64,000 bases of DNA from UBA7359 sp041689615. Its GTDB lineage: Bacteria; Pseudomonadota; Gammaproteobacteria; Eutrophobiales; Eutrophobiaceae. Positions within the stretch are counted from its first letter, which is position 1. Each line of letters starts with the position of its first letter. The notes beneath the pieces were generated by a model. That model did no database searches. It was not told where the DNA came from and saw only the letters and a list, made by a program, of their open reading frames with translations. Positions 1 through 7,647 of this stretch are shown here, piece after piece. The stretch lies in NCBI GenBank assembly GCA_041689615.1, contig JBDNFW010000052.1, positions 13,491-77,490 on the forward strand, read 5' to 3'. The translations under genes and the position numbers were made by a program.

Positions 1-66
1 TACTGTGTACATTTGTAGGAAGTAGAATACTGGATCTTGTCAGTGTAGTTTTTAGTAGTTTGATTT

Positions 67-158
67 GGAGAGGTGGCCGAGTGGCTGAAGGCGCTCCCCT
101 GCTAAGGGAGTATATGGTTTATCCCGTATCGAGGGTTCGAATCCCTCTCTCTCCGCCA
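67..158 (+). tRNA. tRNA-Ser(GCU)
   Basis: The sequence folds as a class II tRNA with a long variable arm. The acceptor stem pairs GGAGAGG with TCTCTCC, the T-loop is TTCGAAT, the anticodon loop carries GCT, and CCA is encoded. It would read the serine codons AGC and AGU. An AT-rich stem-loop follows directly downstream. Confidence 0.95.
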
Positions 159-165
159 AATCAAA

Positions 166-196
166 AAAGGATTTAATACATAATATTTAATCCTTT
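166..196 (+). terminator. AT-rich stem-loop after tRNA-Ser
   Basis: A 13-bp inverted repeat with one mismatch and a 5-base loop (arms AAAGGATTTAATA and TATTTAATCCTTT) starts 8 bases after the tRNA CCA and runs into AT-rich DNA. It may terminate or protect the tRNA transcript. There is no strong uridine run, so the assignment is tentative. Confidence 0.4.
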
Positions 197-270
197 AATT
201 TATAAAGAATGGCAGTTCAGGCTTGCGGCCTAAGTTTTCACTCTTCATAATACGCGACTTTTCAAACAAC

Positions 271-347
271 GCGCCCGTAGCTCAGCTGGATAGAGTACCT
301 GGCTACGAACTAGGGGGTCGGGAGTTCGAATCTCTCCGGGCGCGCCA
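271..347 (+). tRNA. tRNA-Arg(ACG)
   Basis: This is a full cloverleaf. The acceptor stem starts GCGCCCG and pairs with CGGGCGC, the anticodon loop CTACGAA gives anticodon ACG (read as ICG after deamination), the T-loop is intact, and CCA is encoded. It reads CGU, CGC and CGA. Its 3' half is duplicated perfectly at 1189-1236, which makes it the likely attachment site of a small inserted cassette. Confidence 0.95.
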
Positions 348-350
348 TTT
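303..350 (+). repeat. attL-like copy of 48-bp direct repeat (tRNA-Arg 3' half)
   Basis: The 48 bases from the anticodon loop to three bases past CCA recur without a mismatch at 1189-1236, in the same orientation and 886 bp away start to start. Duplicated tRNA 3' ends are the classic footprint of site-specific integration. No integrase gene lies between the copies, so this cassette is either non-autonomous or a remnant. Confidence 0.8.
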
Positions 351-352
351 TA

Positions 353-667
353 CTAGCTTGTAGCAATGACTTGAGCTACTTTTTTTCTTGAAACGCCTAA
401 AGCAAATAAAGATTTCATTACAAGGTCAATAGACACGGATGAATCTCCAGCCTCTATTTTTGCTACACGTGATTGACTAGATTCAATCTTTTTTGCAAAC
501 GCAGTTTGGCTTAGTTTTTTCTCTTTACGTATATTCTTTACTGAATTACACAAGGCAAGTTTCAGTTCTATATATTCTGCTTCCTCAAGAGAAAGATTAA
601 GAAATTCATTTGCTGAACTTACTTTCCATCCAGCTTTTTCTAGTTTTTTCTGTTTACTTGCTTTCAT
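353..667 (-). CDS. higA: HigA-like antitoxin, XRE-family HTH
   Basis: This is a predicted antitoxin of about 104 residues. The C-terminal two-thirds form a Cro/C1-type helix-turn-helix, visible as KKLSQTAFAKKIESSQSRV followed by the usual KIEAGD turn. The chosen start (ATG at 665-667) is the second in-frame methionine. It overlaps the toxin stop by 14 bases, which fits translational coupling in a toxin-first HigBA order. A further upstream start at 700 is possible but would overlap the toxin more. By family analogy it would neutralise the toxin and repress the operon at the palindrome at 1003-1022. The gene ends just after the tRNA-Arg. Confidence 0.8.
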   Translation of the reverse strand: MKASKQKKLEKAGWKVSSANEFLNLSLEEAEYIELKLALCNSVKNIRKEKKLSQTAFAKKIESSQSRVAKIEAGDSSVSIDLVMKSLFALGVSRKKVAQVIATS

Positions 668-992
668 TTTTATATACCTTTTGTCGATCTTTACACACAT
701 CGATTACTTTTTTTGGAGTCTGTTTGGTCTTTTTCTTAAAGACTTCAAGAATTACTATTGCATCTTCATCAATGCGGTAAATAATTCTCCATATTGAGTT
801 TTTATCGTTTATCCTGATCTCATGACAATGTGTTCCAATATTTGGCATAGGTCTAGAGTGTGGTAATTCTAACTTAACGCCTTGTTGTAACTGTCTAAGT
901 AAGAAACCAGCCTCTATTCTTGCTAAAGTAGAAAAGGGTGGTGTTTTTACTTCTCCATGTAACCAAACCAGAGGCTTTTCTTTCTGAGTCAT
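654..992 (-). CDS. higB: HigB/Gp49-like toxin (RelE superfamily)
   Basis: This 112-residue protein fits the phage-derived Gp49/HigB group of RelE-superfamily mRNA interferases. Supporting features are an N-terminal stretch about a basic compact domain, the segment HCHEIRINDKNSIWRIIYRI and a lysine-rich end (FKKKTKQTPKK). Family members cleave mRNA on the ribosome. It is the first gene of a two-gene minus-strand operon and overlaps the antitoxin gene. A perfect palindrome lies 11 bases upstream of its ATG. The whole module sits between duplicated tRNA-Arg 3' halves, so it is likely to stabilise, or to be, the inserted cassette. Confidence 0.82.
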   Translation of the reverse strand: MTQKEKPLVWLHGEVKTPPFSTLARIEAGFLLRQLQQGVKLELPHSRPMPNIGTHCHEIRINDKNSIWRIIYRIDEDAIVILEVFKKKTKQTPKKVIDVCKDRQKVYKNESK

Positions 993-1002
993 TGTTTAAA
1001 TG

Positions 1003-1022
1003 ATATGTCAGATATGACATAT
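1003..1022. promoter_or_regulatory. Palindromic operator of the toxin-antitoxin operon
   Basis: ATATGTCA and TGACATAT form perfect 8-bp arms around GATA, immediately upstream of the toxin start. The position and symmetry fit autoregulation by the XRE antitoxin, which is normal for HigBA modules. Confidence 0.65.
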
Positions 1023-1188
1023 TGTCAAGAATGATATTACTAATATATTATGTTTAATATTGTCCCATAACAAACATCCACTTCTAGTATTATCAGGCAC
1101 TTATAGCATGTTATATATTGATTTTATGGGACACTTCATAAAGTTAAGTGATTAATTAATATAAGAGATTAGGAATTAGAGTAATTAT

Positions 1189-1236
1189 CTACGAACTAGG
1201 GGGTCGGGAGTTCGAATCTCTCCGGGCGCGCCATTT
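1189..1236 (+). repeat. attR-like copy of tRNA-Arg 3' half
   Basis: This is a perfect 48-bp copy of 303-350. Weaker similarity to the tRNA D-arm side (TAGAGTA) extends about a dozen bases upstream, so it may derive from a nearly complete tRNA. The 5' acceptor half is absent, so it is not a functional tRNA. The remaining sequence from 1023 to 1403 shows no gene. Confidence 0.85.
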
Positions 1237-1403
1237 CAAAATAAAGTTCAAAACTTAAAGAATAGTCCTTCGTGTCAAGCAGCTTTTTAATAGGCTAATG
1301 CCTACTTTGGCTGGATTATTATGCTAAATTTGTGAACTAAACAATTTCAGTGACGCTCAAAATCATAGTAACAATTACAAACAATCGTTTTTCAAAAGAG
1401 TGG

Positions 1404-2036
1404 ATGATTATGGACAAGGGTAATTATGGCTATCTGGCTTATAAGGGGATTATTTTATTCGCCTTTATTTTCAGTATTAGTAGTCAAACAGTTGCTGATG
1501 AGGCTTTAGGATCAAGTATAGACTGTTCTAAAATAGATATTGACTACATCGACCGTCCAGAACTGACTCAAAGAGAGCGGCTTGAGGCAATGAATAAGGC
1601 CTTTTTCGAATCTGTAAACCGTTTTGAATTGTGTAATCTTTCAACACAGACAAGTTCTGAAGCGGAAACACCAAACCAAGATCAACAGCCACCTGTTGCT
1701 GGAAATGAAGAAACTAGTGCTGGAGAAGAAAGTAATGATGTAGCTTTTGAATCTGTAGCAAACCCAACAATGACGGGTACAGAGTTAGAGGAATCAACAG
1801 CCAGCGTATTGGATTCCGCCGAAGAATCAGCAATGATTGAAAAAGAAATAGACGAATCAATAGCGGTATATAGTGGCGGAGCGAATGGTGCAATTCCAGA
1901 AGATATTCCTAATGTAAATAATGATGACGCGGTGGCAGCACAGATTCGACTTGCCGCAGAAATTGAAACTGATCCAATAAAAAAAGAAAAGCTCTGGAAT
2001 GAATACCGGAAATATAAAGGACTGGCGGTGAAATAA
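1404..2036 (+). CDS. Exported acidic protein of unknown function (operon gene 1)
   Basis: I do not recognise this protein (about 210 residues). The start at 1404 (or 1410) follows an AAGAG ribosome site and gives a hydrophobic signal segment, GIILFAFIFSISS, ending near TVADEA. A further upstream ATG or GTG-type start would place a non-hydrophobic leader in front. The mature part is very rich in Glu, Asp, Ser and Thr and looks low-complexity from about residue 80 to 180. It ends in a basic helix (KKEKLWNEYRKYKG). It opens a tight operon with 1-base spacing to the next gene. It is probably periplasmic and may be a linker or partner of the downstream envelope proteins. Confidence 0.6.
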   Translation: MIMDKGNYGYLAYKGIILFAFIFSISSQTVADEALGSSIDCSKIDIDYIDRPELTQRERLEAMNKAFFESVNRFELCNLSTQTSSEAETPNQDQQPPVAGNEETSAGEESNDVAFESVANPTMTGTELEESTASVLDSAEESAMIEKEIDESIAVYSGGANGAIPEDIPNVNNDDAVAAQIRLAAEIETDPIKKEKLWNEYRKYKGLAVK

Positions 2037-2037
2037 A

Positions 2038-3291
2038 ATGATTAACAAAAACGAAACCTCAAAAAAAATTATTGCTTGCGTACTTATCTATTCGCACCTT
2101 CTTGTCGGTTGCGTCGCAAACAATGGACAGAATGGAGTAGTTAAAGCTGGACCAGAACCTTCTTCTACTTACGAACAAAAAGTTTCTGAAACTATTCCCG
2201 TCGGCCCTAAACTGGATGTTGTTATTCCTGTATTTGACGCTGGTTTGTCTGAGAATGCTAAAAACTATGCAGAAGAAGGGGTGTGGCCTGAACTACGCCG
2301 TGCAGAAGCAAACCGTTTCGCTTTCAAACTGAAACAAGCACTTGATAATAGTAAAGCCTTTGGCGCAGTTCGCGTTACACCGGATAAAAAAGCATCGGGT
2401 GATTTATATGTGCTAGGTAAGATAAAGGAATCTGACGGGGAAGACGTAAAGTTCGATCTTACGGTGTTAGATATAAGCGGTAAACAATGGCTGAATGATT
2501 CTTTTGAACATGAAGTGCAAGAAGGTTTTTATAAAAACTATAGAAGCAAAGGTAGCGATCCTTATGATCCAGTCTTTAAAAAAGCAGCTGATAAGATCAT
2601 TGATGCATTAAGAAAACAAAAGCCTTCTGAATTAGATGATTTGAAATATATTGCTGATCTAAGGTTTGGTGCAAGTTTTAATGATGCCGCTTTTATGGAA
2701 TACATGAATACAGATAACAACTATATTAAGTTGGTAGGCAAGCCGAGCGATAATGATCCGATGCTTCAGCGTGTAAGCGCGATACGAGTGAGGGAACAAT
2801 TGTTTGTAGATAACTTACAACAGAATTACGCTTCATTTTCCCAACGCATGGATGACAGTTATTTAAAATGGCAAGAGGCCAGTTTTACAGAAAAACAATT
2901 GCGTCAACAGGCAGAAAACGAAGGTATGTTGAAAGCAATAGGCGGCGTCTTATTAGTCGGGTTAGCAATAGCTGCAGCTGTCACATCTGCAAACCATAGT
3001 AATAGTTACGGTTCTCCCGATCCTACGTATGCAACTGTCGCCGTAGCGAGTGGTGTTGCCGGTGCATGGATGTTATCAAGCAGTTTTCAATCTCAGGGTG
3101 AAGCGGAATTACATAAGGATGCGATAGATGAATTGGGTGAGTCAATTAATATTGAATTAGCACCACAAGTTGTTACTTACGAAGAAGAAACAGTTGAATT
3201 AACCGGTAATATACAGGAGCAGTTTACTCAATGGAGAGAATTTCTAAAACGTATCTATGAGCAAGAATCGACTCCTGGCACGGTTCTCTAA
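2038..3291 (+). CDS. Predicted lipoprotein (operon gene 2)
   Basis: This 417-residue protein has a type II signal with lipobox LVGC at about residues 22-25, so it is probably anchored to a membrane facing the periplasm. Residues 55-180 look like an alpha/beta domain (VVIPVFDAGL, then GDLYVLGKI). They are reminiscent of the N-terminal domains of TolB or CsgG-like lipoproteins, but no family match is claimed. Residues about 240-295 are helical and probably coiled. A second hydrophobic segment, GGVLLVGLAIAAAV, lies near residue 305. The gene starts two bases after the stop of the previous one and is clearly in the same operon. Confidence 0.65.
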   Translation: MINKNETSKKIIACVLIYSHLLVGCVANNGQNGVVKAGPEPSSTYEQKVSETIPVGPKLDVVIPVFDAGLSENAKNYAEEGVWPELRRAEANRFAFKLKQALDNSKAFGAVRVTPDKKASGDLYVLGKIKESDGEDVKFDLTVLDISGKQWLNDSFEHEVQEGFYKNYRSKGSDPYDPVFKKAADKIIDALRKQKPSELDDLKYIADLRFGASFNDAAFMEYMNTDNNYIKLVGKPSDNDPMLQRVSAIRVREQLFVDNLQQNYASFSQRMDDSYLKWQEASFTEKQLRQQAENEGMLKAIGGVLLVGLAIAAAVTSANHSNSYGSPDPTYATVAVASGVAGAWMLSSSFQSQGEAELHKDAIDELGESINIELAPQVVTYEEETVELTGNIQEQFTQWREFLKRIYEQESTPGTVL

Positions 3292-3308
3292 CATGTTGAT
3301 ACGTTGTA

Positions 3309-4733
3309 ATGCTTGAACAAAAAATTGCAGAAGCAAAAGCAAATAAACGCAAACGCTTTATCACTTTAGCCTTAATTACTATTACGATTTCACTAGTCTG
3401 TGTTGTCGTAATATTTTTCCCTTCTGTCTTTCCTGAACGTGCTGTTGAAAATGATAAGAATCTGGTAACAGACAACCTGGCTCAATCAAGTAATCTTTCA
3501 AATGACGAATTACGACAATCGTATATCGATTTATTAAGTAGTTATGAAAACAACATTGAACCAGAGCTAAGTAAAATAGATATTGCAAGATGGGATAAAC
3601 GTCGTTTTGATAAACTAATTTCATTAAAAGAAGAAGCGTTGTCTAAATTTAGTCTGGCTGAATATTCGAATGCGTATATTAAGTTGAATGAAGCAACGCA
3701 ATTTGCAGAAGCAATTATTACTGATAGTCAAAAGCAATTTGCAGAAGCGCTACCTAAGGCACAAGAAGCTTATAACGTTGATGATTACAAAAATGCTGAT
3801 AAGCAAATTAAAAATGCCTTGATGCTAAATAACCAGTCTAATGAAGCTATTGATTTGTCAAATAAGATTGAGAGACTTCCAGAGATTTTGCCTCTACTGG
3901 ATAAAGCAAACACTGCAAGAATAGAAAATAACTATGAAAAAGAACTTGGTTTTATAAAAGAAATTATTGAAATCGTTCCAGAACGAACATCAAGTGTTGA
4001 ACGAAAAAATATTTTAACTGATCTTATAGCCAATAAGAATTTTAAGTTTAATATCGCAAAATCTTACGATGCAATAGAGCAGGGTAATGCGACTTTAGCT
4101 AGAGAAAAACTCAATAGTGCTAAAAAAATATTTCCAAATAGACAGGAAATCGGAAAAGTAGAAACAGTAATACAAGAGCTTGAGAAAAATCAGCGTTTTG
4201 AAAAACATCAGCAAGCTGCACAAAAGGCGATGACAAATGACGATTGGTTAACAGCAAAACAACAGTTGCAATTAGCCTTACAAGAACGACAAGGAGATGC
4301 ATTGATTCTTGAGTCGTTATCTAAAGCAACATCAATCATAAGATTGAAAGATGAGTTTGAACAATTGATTGCAAAACCCTACAGTTTGTCAAACACAATT
4401 GTCGCGTCAAATGCGAATACAAAGATAACAGAAGCTAATGTTTATAAAGATGTTAGTCCTGATTTGAGTAATAAAGCCAATGAATTATCCCTAGTGCTTA
4501 AAGAGATGAATAACAAAGTCTCGGTAGAAGTTATTTCTGATAATCAGACGAATGTATTGGTTCGAGGTGTTGGCATTGTTGGGCAGGCTCAATTGAAGAC
4601 AATACAGTTGACACCGGGGCAGTATAAGTTTGAAGGAAAAAGAAAAGGGTATAAGTCTAAATTAATCGATGTACTCATTCCGTATGACAAACCAAGTTAC
4701 AGCATAACAGTGATTTGCGATGAACCCATTTGA
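3309..4733 (+). CDS. Membrane-anchored helical-repeat protein with C-terminal PEGA-like domain
   Basis: This protein has 474 residues. A basic N-terminus (KANKRKR) is followed by one membrane helix at about residues 17-37, so most of the protein should be periplasmic. Residues 60-370 are alpha-helical with repeated KxYxxAxxxLxxA-type spacing that resembles TPR-like repeats. The last 70 residues contain LTPGQYKFEGKRKGYKS, typical of PEGA domains, which are often associated with surface-layer or envelope assembly. The gene overlaps the next by 14 bases. The next protein has the same anchor-plus-PEGA design, which suggests partners. Confidence 0.65.
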   Translation: MLEQKIAEAKANKRKRFITLALITITISLVCVVVIFFPSVFPERAVENDKNLVTDNLAQSSNLSNDELRQSYIDLLSSYENNIEPELSKIDIARWDKRRFDKLISLKEEALSKFSLAEYSNAYIKLNEATQFAEAIITDSQKQFAEALPKAQEAYNVDDYKNADKQIKNALMLNNQSNEAIDLSNKIERLPEILPLLDKANTARIENNYEKELGFIKEIIEIVPERTSSVERKNILTDLIANKNFKFNIAKSYDAIEQGNATLAREKLNSAKKIFPNRQEIGKVETVIQELEKNQRFEKHQQAAQKAMTNDDWLTAKQQLQLALQERQGDALILESLSKATSIIRLKDEFEQLIAKPYSLSNTIVASNANTKITEANVYKDVSPDLSNKANELSLVLKEMNNKVSVEVISDNQTNVLVRGVGIVGQAQLKTIQLTPGQYKFEGKRKGYKSKLIDVLIPYDKPSYSITVICDEPI

Positions 4734-6726
4734 TCAGCAGTTACGCGCAGCAAAAAATAAACAACGATGGTTGTTTATAACGATTGCTGCATCATTTCTA
4801 ATTGGTCTCTTTATAATTGTTGCTGTGATTATGGTTTCAAGAGGTACTCGTCTCGAAATACAACCTGACGAAGCAGCAGACCAGGCTACTCTTAAAGTAG
4901 ATAGTGGTTTTGCTATTATTGTTGGCGAAACACTCTATTCCATAGCAAAGCGACCGGTCATTACTGCATCGGCAGATGGCTTTCGAGAAAAAAAACAGGA
5001 ATTAAGTAATCGTGATTTTGGAAAAGTGATGACGATTACGTTAGAACCGCTTCCGGCAAAAGTTGGGTTTAAAACAAATATTTCGGACGATAATGTTAGT
5101 TGGAAAATAAATGGTGCTGAGGCCTTTGTCGGTAATTTTTTTGAATATGAGCTGGATGCGGGTGAATATGAATTCACAGTTTCTCATCCTCATTATAAAG
5201 AGATGATATTGATGTTGTCTTTAGCAAGAGGCGAGATTCTAAATAAGACGATCGAACTTAATGCTATTGATGGCATGTTAACTATTGCATCAGTTCCAAA
5301 AGGGGCGAATGTATCCATCAATATGGAAGAAATGGGCGTGACCCCATTAGTTTTACCATTGTCCGGTGGCATCCATAAGGTCATAGTTAATCTTTCGAAT
5401 TTTGAGCCTATTGAAGACACTATAGAAATCAGCAATGCTAATCCTGAAATCAGTCGGGAATATCGATTGGAACTTAAGAAGGCTGTTGTCGATATAACAT
5501 TAAAGCCTGCTGATGGAGGACTAACTCTTGATGGTATTGCCATTAAGCCGGAAAACAGGTTAAGCGTTGAAGCCGGCATTGAGCATCGTTTAACTTATTC
5601 AAAGAAAGGATATTTTTCCGAGAGCAAACTATTTAATTTAACCGCCGATAAAAAATTACAATTTTCTTTTGATTTGAAAAAAGAAATGGGGCAAGTTGAA
5701 ATAGAATCATCGCCAGAAGCAGAAATTCTATTAAATGACAGGTCTATAGGGACTACGCCACTTAGTTTATCGTTGAATGCGGTTGAACAGAAAATCACAT
5801 TCATAAAACAAGGCTATCGTAGCGTAACAAAGACAATTGTTCCGAGTGCATCCAGTACAAAAAAAATCAGTGTTTCCCTTGTGCCAGAAAAAATAGCACG
5901 TTTAAAAGAAGCACCTAGTCAATATACCAATAAGGCAGGCGGCACATTAAAGTTATTTACACCAAATGAAGAGTTTGTCATGGGAGCTAAACGTAGTGAG
6001 CCTGGACAAAGAGCTAACGAATTTATAAAAAATGTAAAACTTAGCAAGGCTTTTTACGCTGGTGTTCATGAGGTAACGAATGCTGAGTATCAATCGTTTG
6101 ATAGTACTAAAAAGGGCAAACCAAAAGAGCCCGTTACTTCAGTTTCATGGCTTGAAGCAGCAGCATATTGTAACTGGCTAAGTGAATTAGAAGGATTAAG
6201 TCCGGTATACAATATTAAAAATAATCAACTTCAGGGGACAAATACGAATACTGATGGCTATCGTTTATTAAGCGAAGCAGAATGGGAGTGGCTAGCGAGA
6301 AAAGCGGGCAAGTCAAAGAGCACTACGTTTGTCTGGGGCGATAAACAGGTTATACCGAAAAGTGCAGTTAATATCGCGGATGAATCGGCTAAAGGTAAAG
6401 TAAAAGTTTTTGTGGCAAAATATAATGATGGTTATTCAGGTCTTGCTCCGGTTGAAAGCTTTGCTATTGAAGATTCCGGGCTCTATGATCAAGGTGGTAA
6501 TGTAAGTGAATGGACGCATGATGGTTATTCGATAGTATTACCTGAAGCGAATAAAGTTTTTCAGGATCCAATGGGTTCTTCAATGGCGGGTTTGCATGTC
6601 ATTAAAGGATCAAACTGGCGTTCAGGCAGCATAACAGAACTCAGGCCGGCTTATAGAGAAGGCTTAAGTGATTCGCGTGATGATCTTGGTTTCAGGATTG
6701 GACGCTATGTCTATGGAGGAAATTGA
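4720..6726 (+). CDS. Membrane-anchored multi-PEGA protein with FGE/SUMF1-like domain
   Basis: This protein has 668 residues. A membrane helix lies at about residues 18-40. Several PEGA-type repeats then run from about 85 to 390 (for example DAGEYEFTVSHPHYKE, LNDRSIGTTPLSLSL). From about 405 to 668 it has a formylglycine-generating-enzyme/SUMF1 fold, seen in GVHEVTNAEYQSF, RLLSEAEWEWLARKAG, GGNVSEWTHDGYS and the final DDLGFRIGR. The place where catalytic FGEs carry cysteine (GGSW...CR) reads KGSNWRSGSITELRPAYR, with no cysteine. The only cysteine I see in the domain is in YCNWL. The fold is therefore more likely used for binding than for formylglycine formation. The operon position next to a proton-channel subunit suggests a periplasmic envelope complex. 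Confidence 0.75.
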   Translation: MNPFDQQLRAAKNKQRWLFITIAASFLIGLFIIVAVIMVSRGTRLEIQPDEAADQATLKVDSGFAIIVGETLYSIAKRPVITASADGFREKKQELSNRDFGKVMTITLEPLPAKVGFKTNISDDNVSWKINGAEAFVGNFFEYELDAGEYEFTVSHPHYKEMILMLSLARGEILNKTIELNAIDGMLTIASVPKGANVSINMEEMGVTPLVLPLSGGIHKVIVNLSNFEPIEDTIEISNANPEISREYRLELKKAVVDITLKPADGGLTLDGIAIKPENRLSVEAGIEHRLTYSKKGYFSESKLFNLTADKKLQFSFDLKKEMGQVEIESSPEAEILLNDRSIGTTPLSLSLNAVEQKITFIKQGYRSVTKTIVPSASSTKKISVSLVPEKIARLKEAPSQYTNKAGGTLKLFTPNEEFVMGAKRSEPGQRANEFIKNVKLSKAFYAGVHEVTNAEYQSFDSTKKGKPKEPVTSVSWLEAAAYCNWLSELEGLSPVYNIKNNQLQGTNTNTDGYRLLSEAEWEWLARKAGKSKSTTFVWGDKQVIPKSAVNIADESAKGKVKVFVAKYNDGYSGLAPVESFAIEDSGLYDQGGNVSEWTHDGYSIVLPEANKVFQDPMGSSMAGLHVIKGSNWRSGSITELRPAYREGLSDSRDDLGFRIGRYVYGGN

Positions 6727-6728
6727 AT

Positions 6729-6881
6729 ATGATATTATCTGAAAGTATTAATAAAAGAATGATGATTATTTTTCTGTCCATCGTTTTTCTGATTCTTGCA
6801 TTTACATTTATTCATAACGCCTATGCTGGTAAACCTACAATAAGCCTGAATTCTCCAGCTTCTTTTCCTATCGATATATGA
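6729..6881 (+). CDS. 50-residue signal-peptide microprotein
   Basis: This short ORF has a strong GGAGG ribosome site at 6715-6719, nine bases before its ATG. It starts two bases after the upstream stop and ends nine bases before the next gene. It encodes a basic start (NKRMM), a hydrophobic core (IIFLSIVFLILAFTFI) and a plausible signal peptidase I site, AYA|G. Only about 17 residues remain after cleavage (GKPTISLNSPASFPIDI). It could be a small exported peptide, a small membrane subunit if uncleaved, or the 5' remnant of a larger exported protein. Its regular spacing in the operon and its good ribosome site argue that it is translated. Confidence 0.6.
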   Translation: MILSESINKRMMIIFLSIVFLILAFTFIHNAYAGKPTISLNSPASFPIDI

Positions 6882-6890
6882 GTCACTAAT

Positions 6891-7637
6891 ATGCTTAAAA
6901 ACTTTATTGCACTTATCATCTGTATTCTGATTGTCCATATGATCTATATTGGCTATGTACGACCAGAAGCCAATGCATTAATTGAAGTAGCGCAGGCAAA
7001 TGGTCAAACCGCTCCGAGAGAAGTTGTTGTTGTCTTGAAAGACTATGAACAGGAAATTTGTTTTATTTTGATGTTATGGGGTTGTTTCTTAATTTCAAAT
7101 AATTATCGAGAAATACTAAAAACGAAATATCTGTTTTCGGTTGACCTGATTGAAGATGGTGATAAAGACAAACTTGATATTAATAGTATTATTGAAAAAC
7201 TGGATAAACAGATTCCAAAAGATTGTTTATCGTCTCCATTAGTTCAGACTTTGCGCTCATCATTGTGGCGATATGCCGCAACGAAAAATGTACAAAACTT
7301 GTCAGATGCGATTGAAAGTAATTTAAATTCATTAGCTGTTAGACAGGATTCAGAGAACACAATGATTCGATATTTGATATGGGCTATACCATCAATCGGG
7401 TTTATTGGTACGGTGCGTGGAATCGGACAGGCATTATCTATGGCAGATCAGGCTTTGGCTGGAGATATTGCCGGGATGACAGATAGCCTTGGCATCGCTT
7501 TCAATTCAACATTGGTCGCATTGTTGATTAGCATTTTCTTAATGTTTCTTTATCATCAATTGCAACGCCTGCAAGACAGTCAAATCCTCGATACACAAGA
7601 GTATTGTGAAAAATACTTGCTCAGCCGAATAAAGTAA
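6891..7637 (+). CDS. MotA/TolQ/ExbB-family proton channel subunit
   Basis: This is a 248-residue inner-membrane protein. Hydrophobic segments lie at about residues 4-24, 55-70, 160-185 and 205-230. The last two match the family core: IPSIGFIGTVRGIGQAL corresponds to the GLxGTVxGI motif, and SLGIAFNSTLVALLISIF corresponds to the second pore helix with its conserved threonine. Family members form a pentameric ring around two B-subunits (ExbD, TolR or MotB) and use proton flow. Here the following two genes supply ExbD-like helices fused to VWA domains. The cytoplasmic loop is of ordinary ExbB/TolQ size, not long as in Zorya ZorA. Confidence 0.85.
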   Translation: MLKNFIALIICILIVHMIYIGYVRPEANALIEVAQANGQTAPREVVVVLKDYEQEICFILMLWGCFLISNNYREILKTKYLFSVDLIEDGDKDKLDINSIIEKLDKQIPKDCLSSPLVQTLRSSLWRYAATKNVQNLSDAIESNLNSLAVRQDSENTMIRYLIWAIPSIGFIGTVRGIGQALSMADQALAGDIAGMTDSLGIAFNSTLVALLISIFLMFLYHQLQRLQDSQILDTQEYCEKYLLSRIK

Positions 7638-7647
7638 CGGTGCTGTT

